A stretch of DNA of 64,000 nucleotides from Virgibacillus sp. MSJ-26 (lineage in GTDB: Bacteria; Bacillota; Bacilli; Bacillales; Amphibacillaceae), in NCBI RefSeq assembly GCF_018918075.1, contig NZ_JAHLPW010000015.1:1-64000 (forward strand), written 5' to 3'. The position numbers and the translations under genes were made by a program. Of this stretch, positions 44,192 to 53,123 are shown piece after piece. The notes beneath the pieces were generated by a model that had not been told where the DNA came from, searched no databases, and was given only the letters and a program-made list of their open reading frames with translations. The first letter of the stretch is position 1; each line of letters starts with the position of its first letter.

Positions 44192-45151
44192 ATGAAAAGT
44201 GTCGTACTGTATCATGAAAAAGTAAAAAAAGTCATTGATAATATAAATGAAGTTATGATTGGTAAAGAAGAAGTAGCTGTTCTCAGCCTGGCCGCTCTTT
44301 TAGCAAGGGGGCATATATTGCTGGAAGATGTGCCTGGTGTTGGTAAAACAATGCTCGTTCGAACACTGGCCAAGTCGCTAGATTGTGATTTTAAAAGAAT
44401 TCAATTTACACCTGATTTACTTCCGTCTGATGTGACAGGTGTATCGATTTATAATCCGAAAACATTAGAATTTGAATTTCGTGGCGGACCTATTTTAGGA
44501 AATATTGTGCTTGCGGATGAAATCAACCGGACGTCACCAAAAACGCAATCCTCGCTACTAGAAGGAATGGAAGAAAAAAGTGTAACCGTCGATGGAAACA
44601 CGATTCAATTAAGTCAACCTTTCTTTGTGATGGCAACACAAAATCCAATTGAATATGAAGGAACGTATCCACTGCCTGAAGCTCAACTTGACCGATTTAT
44701 CCTAAAATTAAATATGGGTTATCCATCAATGGCAGATGAACTTGAGATGCTAGAGAGAATGTCACGAAATCATCCAATTGAAACCATTTCTCCGGTCATG
44801 ACGAAAGAAGAATTGGTATCTATTCAAGAAGAAGTGAAAGATGTTTATGTCGATCAAAATGTTCAACAATATATTGTCAATCTCGTTAAAGCAACCCGTG
44901 AAAATGAAAATATTTTCCTTGGTGTAAGTCCGCGGGGATCGATAGCTCTGATGAGTGTTGCAAAGGCTTTAGCTTTTATTTATGGCCGGGATTATGTCAT
45001 TCCTGACGATGTGAAATTTATGAGTCCTTATGTATTAAGCCACCGAATTATTTTAAATTCTCGTGCTCAATACGAGGGGAAAACAAGTGAAGATATCGTC
45101 CGTTCTATTGTGGAACAGACATTTGTGCCAATTCGAAAGGAATTTAGCTAA
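44192..45151 (+). CDS. MoxR-family AAA+ ATPase (YeaC-like)
   Basis: AAA+ ATPase of 319 residues. Walker A GVGKTM (about 47-52), Walker B LADEINR (about 108-114), sensor ATQNPIEYEGTYPLPEAQLDRF typical of MoxR. MoxR proteins act as chaperone-type ATPases for partner proteins of the same operon. The gene order MoxR, DUF58, transglutaminase, guaA matches yeaC-yeaD-yebA-guaA of B. subtilis. ATG behind AGGGGACGA; stop overlaps the next start (TAATG). Confidence 0.95.
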   Translation: MKSVVLYHEKVKKVIDNINEVMIGKEEVAVLSLAALLARGHILLEDVPGVGKTMLVRTLAKSLDCDFKRIQFTPDLLPSDVTGVSIYNPKTLEFEFRGGPILGNIVLADEINRTSPKTQSSLLEGMEEKSVTVDGNTIQLSQPFFVMATQNPIEYEGTYPLPEAQLDRFILKLNMGYPSMADELEMLERMSRNHPIETISPVMTKEELVSIQEEVKDVYVDQNVQQYIVNLVKATRENENIFLGVSPRGSIALMSVAKALAFIYGRDYVIPDDVKFMSPYVLSHRIILNSRAQYEGKTSEDIVRSIVEQTFVPIRKEFS

Positions 45152-46413
45152 TGTCATTTCGGTTGATCCTAAACTTTGTTTTTATCATGCTTCTTTTCCT
45201 CATTCTTTTTTCGTTTGCGATGTTTCAAGGAGGTTTTCTTTCGTGGTTCTTGTTTTATAGTTTCCTACCTATTTTCCTTTACCATATTGGACTACTCATT
45301 TATCCAATGAAAAAATGGCATGTCACGAGAACAGTCAGTCCCATGGTTGTTGAAGCAGGAAGTGATGTGACGGTTACTATAAAACTTCATAGAAAGATAG
45401 CTTTCCCATTGTATTACTGTGTTGTTGAAGAACGTTTACCAGACTCTTTAAATAAGGTTGATTATCGCTTGGATAAATATAAATATATGGAAAATCCTCA
45501 TTCTATGAAAATAAAACGACGCAAGAAGCAAATTATTTTTCCAGGATTTAAACGAAACTTTACGGTAAACTATCAACTTAAACAGATCCCGCGCGGTGAA
45601 CATCAGCTAAGTAATATTCGAATCCGGACAGGAGATGTTTTTGGATTAATTCAAAAAGAGCATGTTTTTCAAACGTCTGATTACATGATGGTTTACCCAA
45701 GTCGACGCTCGATTCATATGGACGAGCAAAGTCAAAGTCTAGATCACGGCACGATGTCAGCCCATTCATTAAATATAAGCAACACGAACGTCGTTTCAGG
45801 AATTCGTGACTATTTACCAGGGGATCGTTTTTCCTGGATTGATTGGAAACAAACGGCCCGTAAAAATACGATGATGACAAAAGAATTTGAACAAGAAAAA
45901 AGTGCTGATACGTTGGTTGTGCTTAACTGTACGTCAAATGATCGTTTCAATGAGTTGGCGTTTGAAGCAACCGTGGAAATGAGTTACTCATTCATCGATA
46001 TGTTCAAGAAAAATGCAATTCCATCAGGCCTGCTAACAATTGGTGAAAAAGCTGATTATTTTCCAGTCCAACCATATCAAGGTCAAAACGATTTGACCAA
46101 ACGTCATTTAACGACGATTCAGCCAACTGGCAAGCAGATGTTTTCTATGAAATTAAAAGAAGAGTTAATCCGTCTGCAAACTCAGTATCTTATCGTTATT
46201 TTAACGACTTATATCGATGACCAATTAAAAGAGACTGTGAAAGAATTAAAAATGCAAAAGAGACGTGTGATGTTAATTTTTGTTCAAGCAGAAAAAGCTT
46301 TAACGCAAACAGATTTAGCTATCCTACATCACCTTACACAACAAGGCGTTTGTGTAAGTCATATATCAGAGACTCAATTAATAAACGATCGCATTGAGGT
46401 GAATCAATTGTGA
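45151..46413 (+). CDS. DUF58 protein (YeaD-like)
   Basis: Protein of 420 residues with two N-terminal hydrophobic segments (about 5-50) and a soluble part carrying the DUF58 core: GIRDYLPGDRFSWIDWKQTARKNTMMTKEFE (region about 212-245). The fold is von Willebrand A-like. DUF58 proteins pair with MoxR ATPases. It overlaps both neighbours by 1-4 bases, so the three are translated as a unit. Function unproven. Confidence 0.92.
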   Translation: MSFRLILNFVFIMLLFLILFSFAMFQGGFLSWFLFYSFLPIFLYHIGLLIYPMKKWHVTRTVSPMVVEAGSDVTVTIKLHRKIAFPLYYCVVEERLPDSLNKVDYRLDKYKYMENPHSMKIKRRKKQIIFPGFKRNFTVNYQLKQIPRGEHQLSNIRIRTGDVFGLIQKEHVFQTSDYMMVYPSRRSIHMDEQSQSLDHGTMSAHSLNISNTNVVSGIRDYLPGDRFSWIDWKQTARKNTMMTKEFEQEKSADTLVVLNCTSNDRFNELAFEATVEMSYSFIDMFKKNAIPSGLLTIGEKADYFPVQPYQGQNDLTKRHLTTIQPTGKQMFSMKLKEELIRLQTQYLIVILTTYIDDQLKETVKELKMQKRRVMLIFVQAEKALTQTDLAILHHLTQQGVCVSHISETQLINDRIEVNQL

Positions 46414-48647
46414 ATGCATTAAAAGTAAGTAAAATACCTTCAGTCTTCACCTCGTTATTATATATTTGTGGATTTTTCATATTTCTAGAATGGTTATACC
46501 CTATTAAGCAAATAACTGAGACGAATGAAATGGGATTGTTTATTGTCTTCGCTGGATTTTGTTTTTTAATTTCATTACTCGAAGTGCGCTGGTGGCTCTC
46601 ATTCATTTTAAAAGGTGCGGGAATACTATTTATCATCCACGTTTTATTTTATGAACAGAGTTTGTTGGATATTGCATGGGTTCATGACTTTGTAATTGAT
46701 ATACTCTACAACTGGCAAGCGTTGACGAACCAAGAGTGGTATGAGCTTACCGCGATATTCCGTAGCTTACTCTTTCTCATATTAATCTGGTTGATGAGCT
46801 ATCTCATTCATTATTGGTTCGTCACTGTCAAACGGATATTTCTATTTATTCTATTAACGTTCGTTTATTTATCCGTTTTAGATACCTTTACTGTTTATGA
46901 CGCGACAAGGTCGATTATCCGCGTGTTCATATTATCTTTTCTATCGCTTGGTTTAACGAACTTTTTTAATGAAGTAGAAAGGGAGGTTGTGCCTTTTAAA
47001 TGGACAAAACGAATGTCCAGATGGCTCATCCCGATTTTGTCGATTGTTCTATTATCTTCAGTTGTAGGATACGCTGCTCCGAAGTTCAGTCCTCAATGGC
47101 CAGACCCAGTACCGTTTATCCAACATGCTACAGGAACAGGTGGAAGTGGCAAAACAATACAAAAAGTTGGTTATGGGGAGGATGATTCCCATTTAGGCGG
47201 GTCATTTGTTCAAGATAATGCACGTGTTTTTACAGCCATAGCCCCGTCGGAAAATTACTGGCGTATTGAAACAAAGGACGTTTATACAGGAAAGGGTTGG
47301 GAAGCTGAACCAGACGAAACTAAAGAGACATACATGCTCGACTCACTGAACAACATCCCTATTAATACTTTCTCCGACGATGTTGAGACACAAAAATTAC
47401 AGGCGAGAATAGAGATGGATGCAGCCACGTATTTGCCAAAACTCGTCTACCCTTATGGAATTCGTGAGGTGCTAGCAGAACGGGGGTTTGATATAGAATT
47501 AAATATGCATAGTGATGAATTACGCACAATGTATTCAGGAAAGGACACAAGCTTAGCAGATTATAACATTATTTATGATGACCCATCATTTGATATTGAT
47601 GAACTTAAAAATGACGGCGATGATCCAGTAGAAATTTCGTCAAGATATACTCAAGTTCCAGATGATTTACCGGAGCGTGTTGATCAATTAGCAGAAGATA
47701 TTACAGAACCATACGATAATCGTTATGATAAAGCAAAAGCGATTGAACAGCATTTTGGTCAAAGTGGAGAATTCACCTATGAGACAGAAGACATTCCCGT
47801 ACCAAAAGGCGATGAAGACTATGTCGATCAATTTTTATTCGATTCTAAAAAAGGATACTGTGATAATTACTCTACCTCTATGGTCATCATGCTAAGAACC
47901 CAGGGCATTCCAGCGAGATGGGCAAAAGGGTTCACAAGTGGAAACAGAGTGGTTAATGAAGATAATGATAGAATTTCCCCTGACGGCAGTGATGTCTACG
48001 AAGTCACCAATGCCAATGCGCATTCATGGGTAGAAGTCTATTTTCCTGATACCGGTTGGGTGCCGTTTGAACCGACGCAAGGCTTCTCAAACTTGGCCGA
48101 TTTCCATACCGAAGTGGCTGGCAGTGACGAAGATGATGCCCTTGACGCAAATGAAGCTGAAGGACCTGAGACTGAAACCGAGGACGACCCAGAAGTTGAA
48201 GAGGATGATCCTGAAATAGGTGGCCCCGAATATGAAGAAGACGATGAGGATAAAGATGACGTCGCTTCAGGGTTTACTTTGAAAAAATGGCATATCGGTG
48301 TTGGTGGAGGTTTATTCGGTTTATTATTGGTGTTTGCCTTTGTAAGGAGATACCGTATCCAAGCGTATCTTTTAGCGAAAAAAATGGAACGTGAAGGGGA
48401 CGCGGCATCTTTGCAGTCCGCTTATCATTTCCTTTTGAAAATTCTTACTAAAAAAGGAAACGGAAAAGACCCTCAACAAACATTAAGAGAGTACGCGAAA
48501 GAAATAGATGTCCTCTATTCAGGAAGTTCAATGAGCCTCTTAACAGCAGGATACGAGCAAATTTTGTATAACAACAATAAAGAAGTGCTTAACAACACCG
48601 AGTTACCGGAGTTATGGAAAGATTTAGTTAATCAAGTTATAGGTTGA
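46410..48647 (+). CDS. Transglutaminase-like membrane protein (YebA/TgpA-like)
   Basis: Membrane protein of 745 residues: about seven N-terminal spans (1-220), a large external domain with a transglutaminase core, an acidic linker (about 570-620), another span (about 630-650) and a cytoplasmic DUF4129-like tail. The Cys-His-Asp triad is visible in GYCDNYSTSM, NAHSWVEVYF and PDTGW. Predicted to act on surface proteins or peptides. GTG 46410 follows TGAGGTGAA and overlaps the upstream stop (GTGA). Confidence 0.93.
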   Translation: MNALKVSKIPSVFTSLLYICGFFIFLEWLYPIKQITETNEMGLFIVFAGFCFLISLLEVRWWLSFILKGAGILFIIHVLFYEQSLLDIAWVHDFVIDILYNWQALTNQEWYELTAIFRSLLFLILIWLMSYLIHYWFVTVKRIFLFILLTFVYLSVLDTFTVYDATRSIIRVFILSFLSLGLTNFFNEVEREVVPFKWTKRMSRWLIPILSIVLLSSVVGYAAPKFSPQWPDPVPFIQHATGTGGSGKTIQKVGYGEDDSHLGGSFVQDNARVFTAIAPSENYWRIETKDVYTGKGWEAEPDETKETYMLDSLNNIPINTFSDDVETQKLQARIEMDAATYLPKLVYPYGIREVLAERGFDIELNMHSDELRTMYSGKDTSLADYNIIYDDPSFDIDELKNDGDDPVEISSRYTQVPDDLPERVDQLAEDITEPYDNRYDKAKAIEQHFGQSGEFTYETEDIPVPKGDEDYVDQFLFDSKKGYCDNYSTSMVIMLRTQGIPARWAKGFTSGNRVVNEDNDRISPDGSDVYEVTNANAHSWVEVYFPDTGWVPFEPTQGFSNLADFHTEVAGSDEDDALDANEAEGPETETEDDPEVEEDDPEIGGPEYEEDDEDKDDVASGFTLKKWHIGVGGGLFGLLLVFAFVRRYRIQAYLLAKKMEREGDAASLQSAYHFLLKILTKKGNGKDPQQTLREYAKEIDVLYSGSSMSLLTAGYEQILYNNNKEVLNNTELPELWKDLVNQVIG

Positions 48648-48743
48648 CCTTGAAAAAAATGATGGGTAAAATAGTCCATATTAAGTAGAGCTTTCATGGG
48701 AATCCTTTTTAACGAGGACTCTCTATAGTTAGGAGCGGAAATC

Positions 48744-50282
48744 GTGGATAAAACAAATGAAATGATTTTAATTTTGGATTTTGGTAGTCAGTACAATCAG
48801 CTTATTACGAGAAGTGTCAGAGCACTTGGCGTTTATAGCGAATTACACTCTCATAAACTAAGTGTTGAAGAAATTAAACAAATGAATCCTAAAGGAATTA
48901 TCCTTTCTGGTGGCCCGCATAGCGTTTATGATGAAAATCAATTCCGCTGTGATCCAGAAATATTTTCACTCGGCATTCCTGTTTTAGGTATTTGCTACGG
49001 CATGCAGCTTATGGCCATTCATTTTGATGGAAAAGTTGAAAGAACAGCCGAACGCACGTATGAAGAAGTCCAAATTGGATTAGAAAATGAAACTAGCCTT
49101 TTCAAAGATACAGAGAAAAACCAGACAGTATGGATGAGCTACGGTGATCAAGTGACGGAAGTTCCTGCATCTTTCCAAGTTGACGCGACAAGCGAATCAA
49201 TTCCAGTCGCTGCGATGAGTGACGCTGATAAAAATCTATACGCATTGCAATTTCATCCTGAGGTAGACGGGACGCAGTATGGCGCTCAAATATTACGACA
49301 CTTTGTCTATGATGTTTGTGATTGCGCTGGCACCTGGACAATCGAAAACTATATTGAATCTGAAGTGAAGAAAATCAAGGAGCAAGTCGGCGATAAAAAA
49401 GTCCTATGTGCACTCAGTGGAGGGGTTGATTCCTCAGTTGTTGCCGCTTTGATTCATAAAGCCATCGGTGATCAATTAACATGTATTTTTGTTGATCATG
49501 GCCTTTTACGTAAAAATGAAGCCGATGATGTCATGGACGTGTTCGCTGAAGATTTCCATATGAACATTATCAAAGTGGATGCAGCAGAACGCTTCTTAAG
49601 CAAACTTAAAGGTGAGAGCGATCCTGAACAAAAAAGGAAAATTATCGGTAATGAATTTATCGCTGTTTTCGATGACGAAGCCGGTAAATTAACCGATATT
49701 GATTTTCTAGCTCAAGGAACGATTTATGCCGATGTGATTGAAAGCGGCACAGACACAGCGCAAACGATCAAATCACATCATAATGTAGGCGGACTGCCAG
49801 AAGATATGGAGTTTGAACTCGTCGAACCCCTTCGTTCACTATTCAAAGATGAAGTGCGCGAACTTGGTACGCAGTTAGGCTTGCCAGACTACATCGTTTG
49901 GCGTCAGCCGTTCCCAGGTCCAGGCCTCGGGGTCCGTGTGCTAGGTGAAATTACTGAAGAAAAATTACACCTCGTCCGCGAAACAGATGCAATCTTACGA
50001 GAAGAAATTGCCGAAGCAGGCCTTGACCGTGATATATGGCAATATTTCACCGTTCTACCAGGCATGCGCAGTGTCGGTGTTGTGGATGGTGAACGCTCAT
50101 ACGATTACACCATCGGCATTCGTGCCGTCCATTCCGTCGACGCCATGACAGCCGATTTTGCGAAGATTCCGTGGGATATTCTTCAGAAAATTTCTGAACG
50201 GATGACCGCAGAAGTTGATCATGTGAACCGTGTTGTTTATGATATTACGAGTAAGCCGCCTGCTAGTATTGAGTGGGAGTAA
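48744..50282 (+). CDS. guaA: GMP synthase (glutamine-hydrolysing)
   Basis: Converts XMP to GMP, 512 residues. The N-terminal class I glutamine amidotransferase has nucleophile Cys in GICYGMQ (about residue 83) and the HPE triad part in FHPEV. The synthetase domain has the PP-loop LSGGVDSSV (about 228-236), and the C-terminal dimerisation domain ends [10 protein letters not shown]. Start GTG 48744 after GGAGCG. In B. subtilis the next gene is pbuG; here about 5.5 kb of accessory DNA intervenes. Confidence 0.98.
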   Translation: MDKTNEMILILDFGSQYNQLITRSVRALGVYSELHSHKLSVEEIKQMNPKGIILSGGPHSVYDENQFRCDPEIFSLGIPVLGICYGMQLMAIHFDGKVERTAERTYEEVQIGLENETSLFKDTEKNQTVWMSYGDQVTEVPASFQVDATSESIPVAAMSDADKNLYALQFHPEVDGTQYGAQILRHFVYDVCDCAGTWTIENYIESEVKKIKEQVGDKKVLCALSGGVDSSVVAALIHKAIGDQLTCIFVDHGLLRKNEADDVMDVFAEDFHMNIIKVDAAERFLSKLKGESDPEQKRKIIGNEFIAVFDDEAGKLTDIDFLAQGTIYADVIESGTDTAQTIKSHHNVGGLPEDMEFELVEPLRSLFKDEVRELGTQLGLPDYIVWRQPFPGPGLGVRVLGEITEEKLHLVRETDAILREEIAEAGLDRDIWQYFTVLPGMRSVGVVDGERSYDYTIGIRAVHSVDAMTADFAKIPWDILQKISERMTAEVDHVNRVVYDITSKPPASIEWE

Positions 50283-50288
50283 AAAAAC

Positions 50289-50333
50289 AAGAGTCCTTAA
50301 AGTCTTTTCAACACAGACTTTAAGGGCTTTTTT
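50289..50333 (+). terminator. Terminator of guaA
   Basis: AGTCCTTAAAGTCT pairs with AGACTTTAAGGGCT, followed by six T. Confidence 0.92.
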
Positions 50334-50452
50334 GTCGTGACACGGTTATATAATTTTGTCTACATAAATTGGTTACTGCTGAATGTTTGATTTGCATAAT
50401 TTCCATGTGTATGAAACGTGAATTATGATATAATAAAAATGAGGTGACTATT

Positions 50453-51082
50453 GTGATTGAAGACACATTAAAACATGCTTTTGAAGAGAATAACGGTATC
50501 TTGACTCCTGAAATTGCAACAGATTATGGTATTCATGATTCGACCCTTAGAAAAGCTGTTGAACGAAAAGATATTCAAAAATATTGCAGAGGTATTTATT
50601 TATTAGACGATTTTTATTTTGATGATTTATATATTATTCAGTTGCAGTATCCTGGCGCTGTATATTCGCACGAAACAGCAGTTATGTTGCATACATTATC
50701 TAGTTACTCACCATTTTTTTATCACGTTTCATTTGGAAGAGGTTATCATTTATCCAATGCTAAAGAACAACATATAAAACCACACTATATTTCTAAAAAT
50801 GAACTTGATGACGAATATATCGAAAAAATCGATAGTTGGGATTCTAACCCAATTAAAGTTACAAATTTAGAGAAAACAATAGTGGATATGTTGCGTCATA
50901 AAAATCCAATGCCAGGAATTGTTGATGAAATGATTCATGATTATGTTACAAGAGAAGATAAAAACATTGATAAGTTAGTGGATTACGCTTGTCGATTTGA
51001 TGTATTAACTAGTGTTAAAGAGAGGGTCTTTCCATTTGCTGAATCAACAAATGATGAAGAATTTAATAATCAAAAAATCTAA
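50453..51082 (+). CDS. abiEi: AbiEi-family antitoxin
   Basis: Antitoxin and repressor of 209 residues of the type IV AbiE system. An N-terminal winged helix (about 8-55, TPEIATDYGIHDSTLRKAVERKDIQKYCRGIYLL is the region) is followed by the AbiEi C-terminal fold (YPGAVYSHETAVMLHTLS; then TNLEKTIVDMLRH). GTG 50453 is the start because GAGGTGA (50441-50447) is its ribosome-binding site. A -10 box TGATATAAT at 50426-50434 gives the promoter. In studied systems it represses its own promoter and counters AbiEii. It overlaps the toxin frame by 32 bases. Confidence 0.9.
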   Translation: MIEDTLKHAFEENNGILTPEIATDYGIHDSTLRKAVERKDIQKYCRGIYLLDDFYFDDLYIIQLQYPGAVYSHETAVMLHTLSSYSPFFYHVSFGRGYHLSNAKEQHIKPHYISKNELDDEYIEKIDSWDSNPIKVTNLEKTIVDMLRHKNPMPGIVDEMIHDYVTREDKNIDKLVDYACRFDVLTSVKERVFPFAESTNDEEFNNQKI

Positions 51083-51883
51083 AGAATCAAAATTACCCGC
51101 CCAACAATTATATGGACTGTTTGCAATGGATCGCTTGATATTAAAATTAAGTAAGACTCCATATGCTAATAATTTGATTGTTAAAGGCGGATTTCTTTTA
51201 ACAATCGATTTAGGTGTTTCTATGAGAGCAACTAGAGATTTAGACCTTACTGTTAGGGATTTGTATTTATCTACAGATGTAATTAATGAATTATTTGATG
51301 TAATTAAGATTAAAGATAAAGATAGTAATGAATATTTTGAGCTTAATAATATAAAAGAAACAAGAGAAGAATTTGATTATAATGGATACAATTTAAAACT
51401 TATTTATCATAATGGAAACACTAAGATACCAATAAATGTAGATATTACAAGTGGGGAAAACTTATCGGTGTAAATGATAGAAGGCATTTCAAGTCAATAT
51501 TTACTAATGAAGAGTACATGTTAAGTAGCTATTCAATTGAACAAATAATAACTGATAAATTTCATACGTTACTAGCCTATGGTGAACTTGATGATACAAA
51601 CACCCGAATGAAAGATTACTATGATTTGTATTTATTGACAACAACTATTGATGATATTGATTTGAATAAAGTTGTTTTGGGTCTTGAAAAGAGAATGAAC
51701 CAACGGAATACCTTTATTCATACCAATGATTATGATGTAATTATTGACTTTTTAACTCAGTCAAATAACCAACAAGAATTATGGTCAGCTTTTGTAAGCG
51801 GTAATCCTTATGCTAAAAACATAAGCTTTCAAGAAATAATGAATCAAATTAAATTCTTTTCAAACAAACTTATTAATCAATAA
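51051..51883 (+). pseudogene. abiEii: AbiEii nucleotidyltransferase toxin, frameshifted
   Basis: Toxin of the AbiE phage-defence system, which in relatives modifies tRNA 3' ends. The first part (51051-51473) has the nucleotidyltransferase core KGGFLLTIDLG...RATRDLDL (GG and two Asp). It then hits TAA at 51471 after GENLSV. The remainder is in the -1 frame: GVNDRRHFKSIFTNEEYMLSSYS, then the family block NTRMKDYYDLYLL, to 51883. The shift maps to about 51453-51463 (GGGGAAAAC). A one-base deletion is the simplest reason; a sequencing error is possible. Confidence 0.82.
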
Positions 51884-51998
51884 CTTCAAAAAAGGCACTG
51901 AAATAAGTAGGGCAGAAAGACACCATAGAAATAAGCATAAAAAGAAATTTAAGCGAAAATGAGCACTTATCGTAAATAAAGAAAAAAGGGGGATATAA

Positions 51999-52532
51999 TT
52001 GGATAGTTGGTTATTAAGAAATAGAAACTTAATGATAGTCTTATTGCTTACGTTTATTATTTTAACAGCGTGTAACAAAGATGAAGTCAAAGACAGCCCT
52101 TTATACGAAGGGGAGGAATTGACAATTGGTGTAGTTGGAGAGGAACCAAAAGTGAGAGAAAAAAATATTGAATTTAAAAATGTCACATTAAAAGATTTAA
52201 AAGAAGAAAAATTTCCCTCAGAATTGGATGCTATATTTATTATGAAAGAGAATTTTACTGAAGCATCGAAGGCTTCTTTTGCTAAAGTGTACAAAGAATC
52301 AGGTATGCTCTTTTTCTTTATTGAATCAGAAAAATCTTATATACCTTTCGTTGATGAGGAAACAGACTATGAAAGTTCTTCTGTTAACAAACCTGGAAAC
52401 TATGCTTCTGGTTATTACCGAACTGGAGATGAAGGAACGTATTGGGATTATGGGCTTTACAATGATGCAGTCAATGAAACTAATATTTTGGATGTTTATT
52501 CAAGGATTTTTAAAACTATTGACGAGAATTAA
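51999..52532 (+). CDS. Hypothetical lipoprotein, 177 aa
   Basis: Exported lipoprotein: signal peptide with lipobox ILTAC (Cys about 25) and an acidic mature part. Sequence patterns such as LTIGVVGEEP and SSVNKPGNYASGYY are not tied to a family I know. TTG 51999 follows AAAAAAGGGGGA. Codon use is AT-rich like the AbiE genes beside it, consistent with the same acquired segment. It may be cotranscribed with AbiE, since no clear terminator separates them. Confidence 0.7.
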   Translation: MDSWLLRNRNLMIVLLLTFIILTACNKDEVKDSPLYEGEELTIGVVGEEPKVREKNIEFKNVTLKDLKEEKFPSELDAIFIMKENFTEASKASFAKVYKESGMLFFFIESEKSYIPFVDEETDYESSSVNKPGNYASGYYRTGDEGTYWDYGLYNDAVNETNILDVYSRIFKTIDEN

Positions 52533-52817
52533 AGTTCTACGATTTCGCTCACTTTTAATATAGAATTGTTCTTCGATCGGATGCAATTGTTTGGAGAGAC
52601 GACAGGTTCGGTTATGAACATACATTGCTGGTTCATATAAGGCGGATCCGCGAAAAAATTGAAAACTCTCCCTCTCACCCCGTCCATATCATTACTGTTA
52701 GGGGGGGATATAAACTTCTATTGAAGGAAAATGACTAGGTGGAAGATGGTATTAGCATAATATGGTGTTTGGTCACTGCTACTTTTATTTATCTCAATAT
52801 TTAATAAGAAACAGCCA

Positions 52818-53110
52818 TTGACAATTATGAATAAATCGTTGTATGTTTAAAGTAACATTTATCAAAAAAGGGTGACCCAACTACATGAAGTACTAATCCT
52901 ATTTTACGAAAATAAACAATAAAGGTTTTTAATGTTGAGCAGATAGTGCTTGCTTTTTGTGATGCCTTTTATTGTCGTTTTTCAGAATAGGATTGGTATT
53001 ATATAGTTGGACTAAAGAGAGTAATATTCTTTGGTGTATACCTATATTTATTTATGCCTCCTATTCTGTATGAAGATGGGAGGATTTTTGTCTTCCCTAA
53101 ATCTGATACA
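52818..53110 (+). promoter_or_regulatory. Attenuator-like leader of the ABC-F gene
   Basis: Promoter TTGACA (52818-52823) - 18 bases - TATGTT. The leader of about 270 bases has short frames MKY-stop (52885-52896) and MLSR-stop (52932-52946; AAAGG before it). A long-range inverted repeat pairs CCAACTA/AATCCTATT (52877-52903) with AATAGGATT/TAGTTGG (52986-53010). A weak terminator (CCTCC/GGAGG then ATTTTT, 53057-53089) lies just before the gene. This resembles ribosome-stalling control of Vga/Msr/Vml genes. The preceding 52533-52817 shows no gene. Confidence 0.6.
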
Positions 53111-53123
53111 GGGAGATGTAATT

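Noticed and set aside
51012..51473. Programmed -1 frameshift in AbiEii
   Set aside because: The shift region GGGGAAAAC does not give an X-XXY-YYZ slippery heptamer in the correct phase, so a deletion is simpler.
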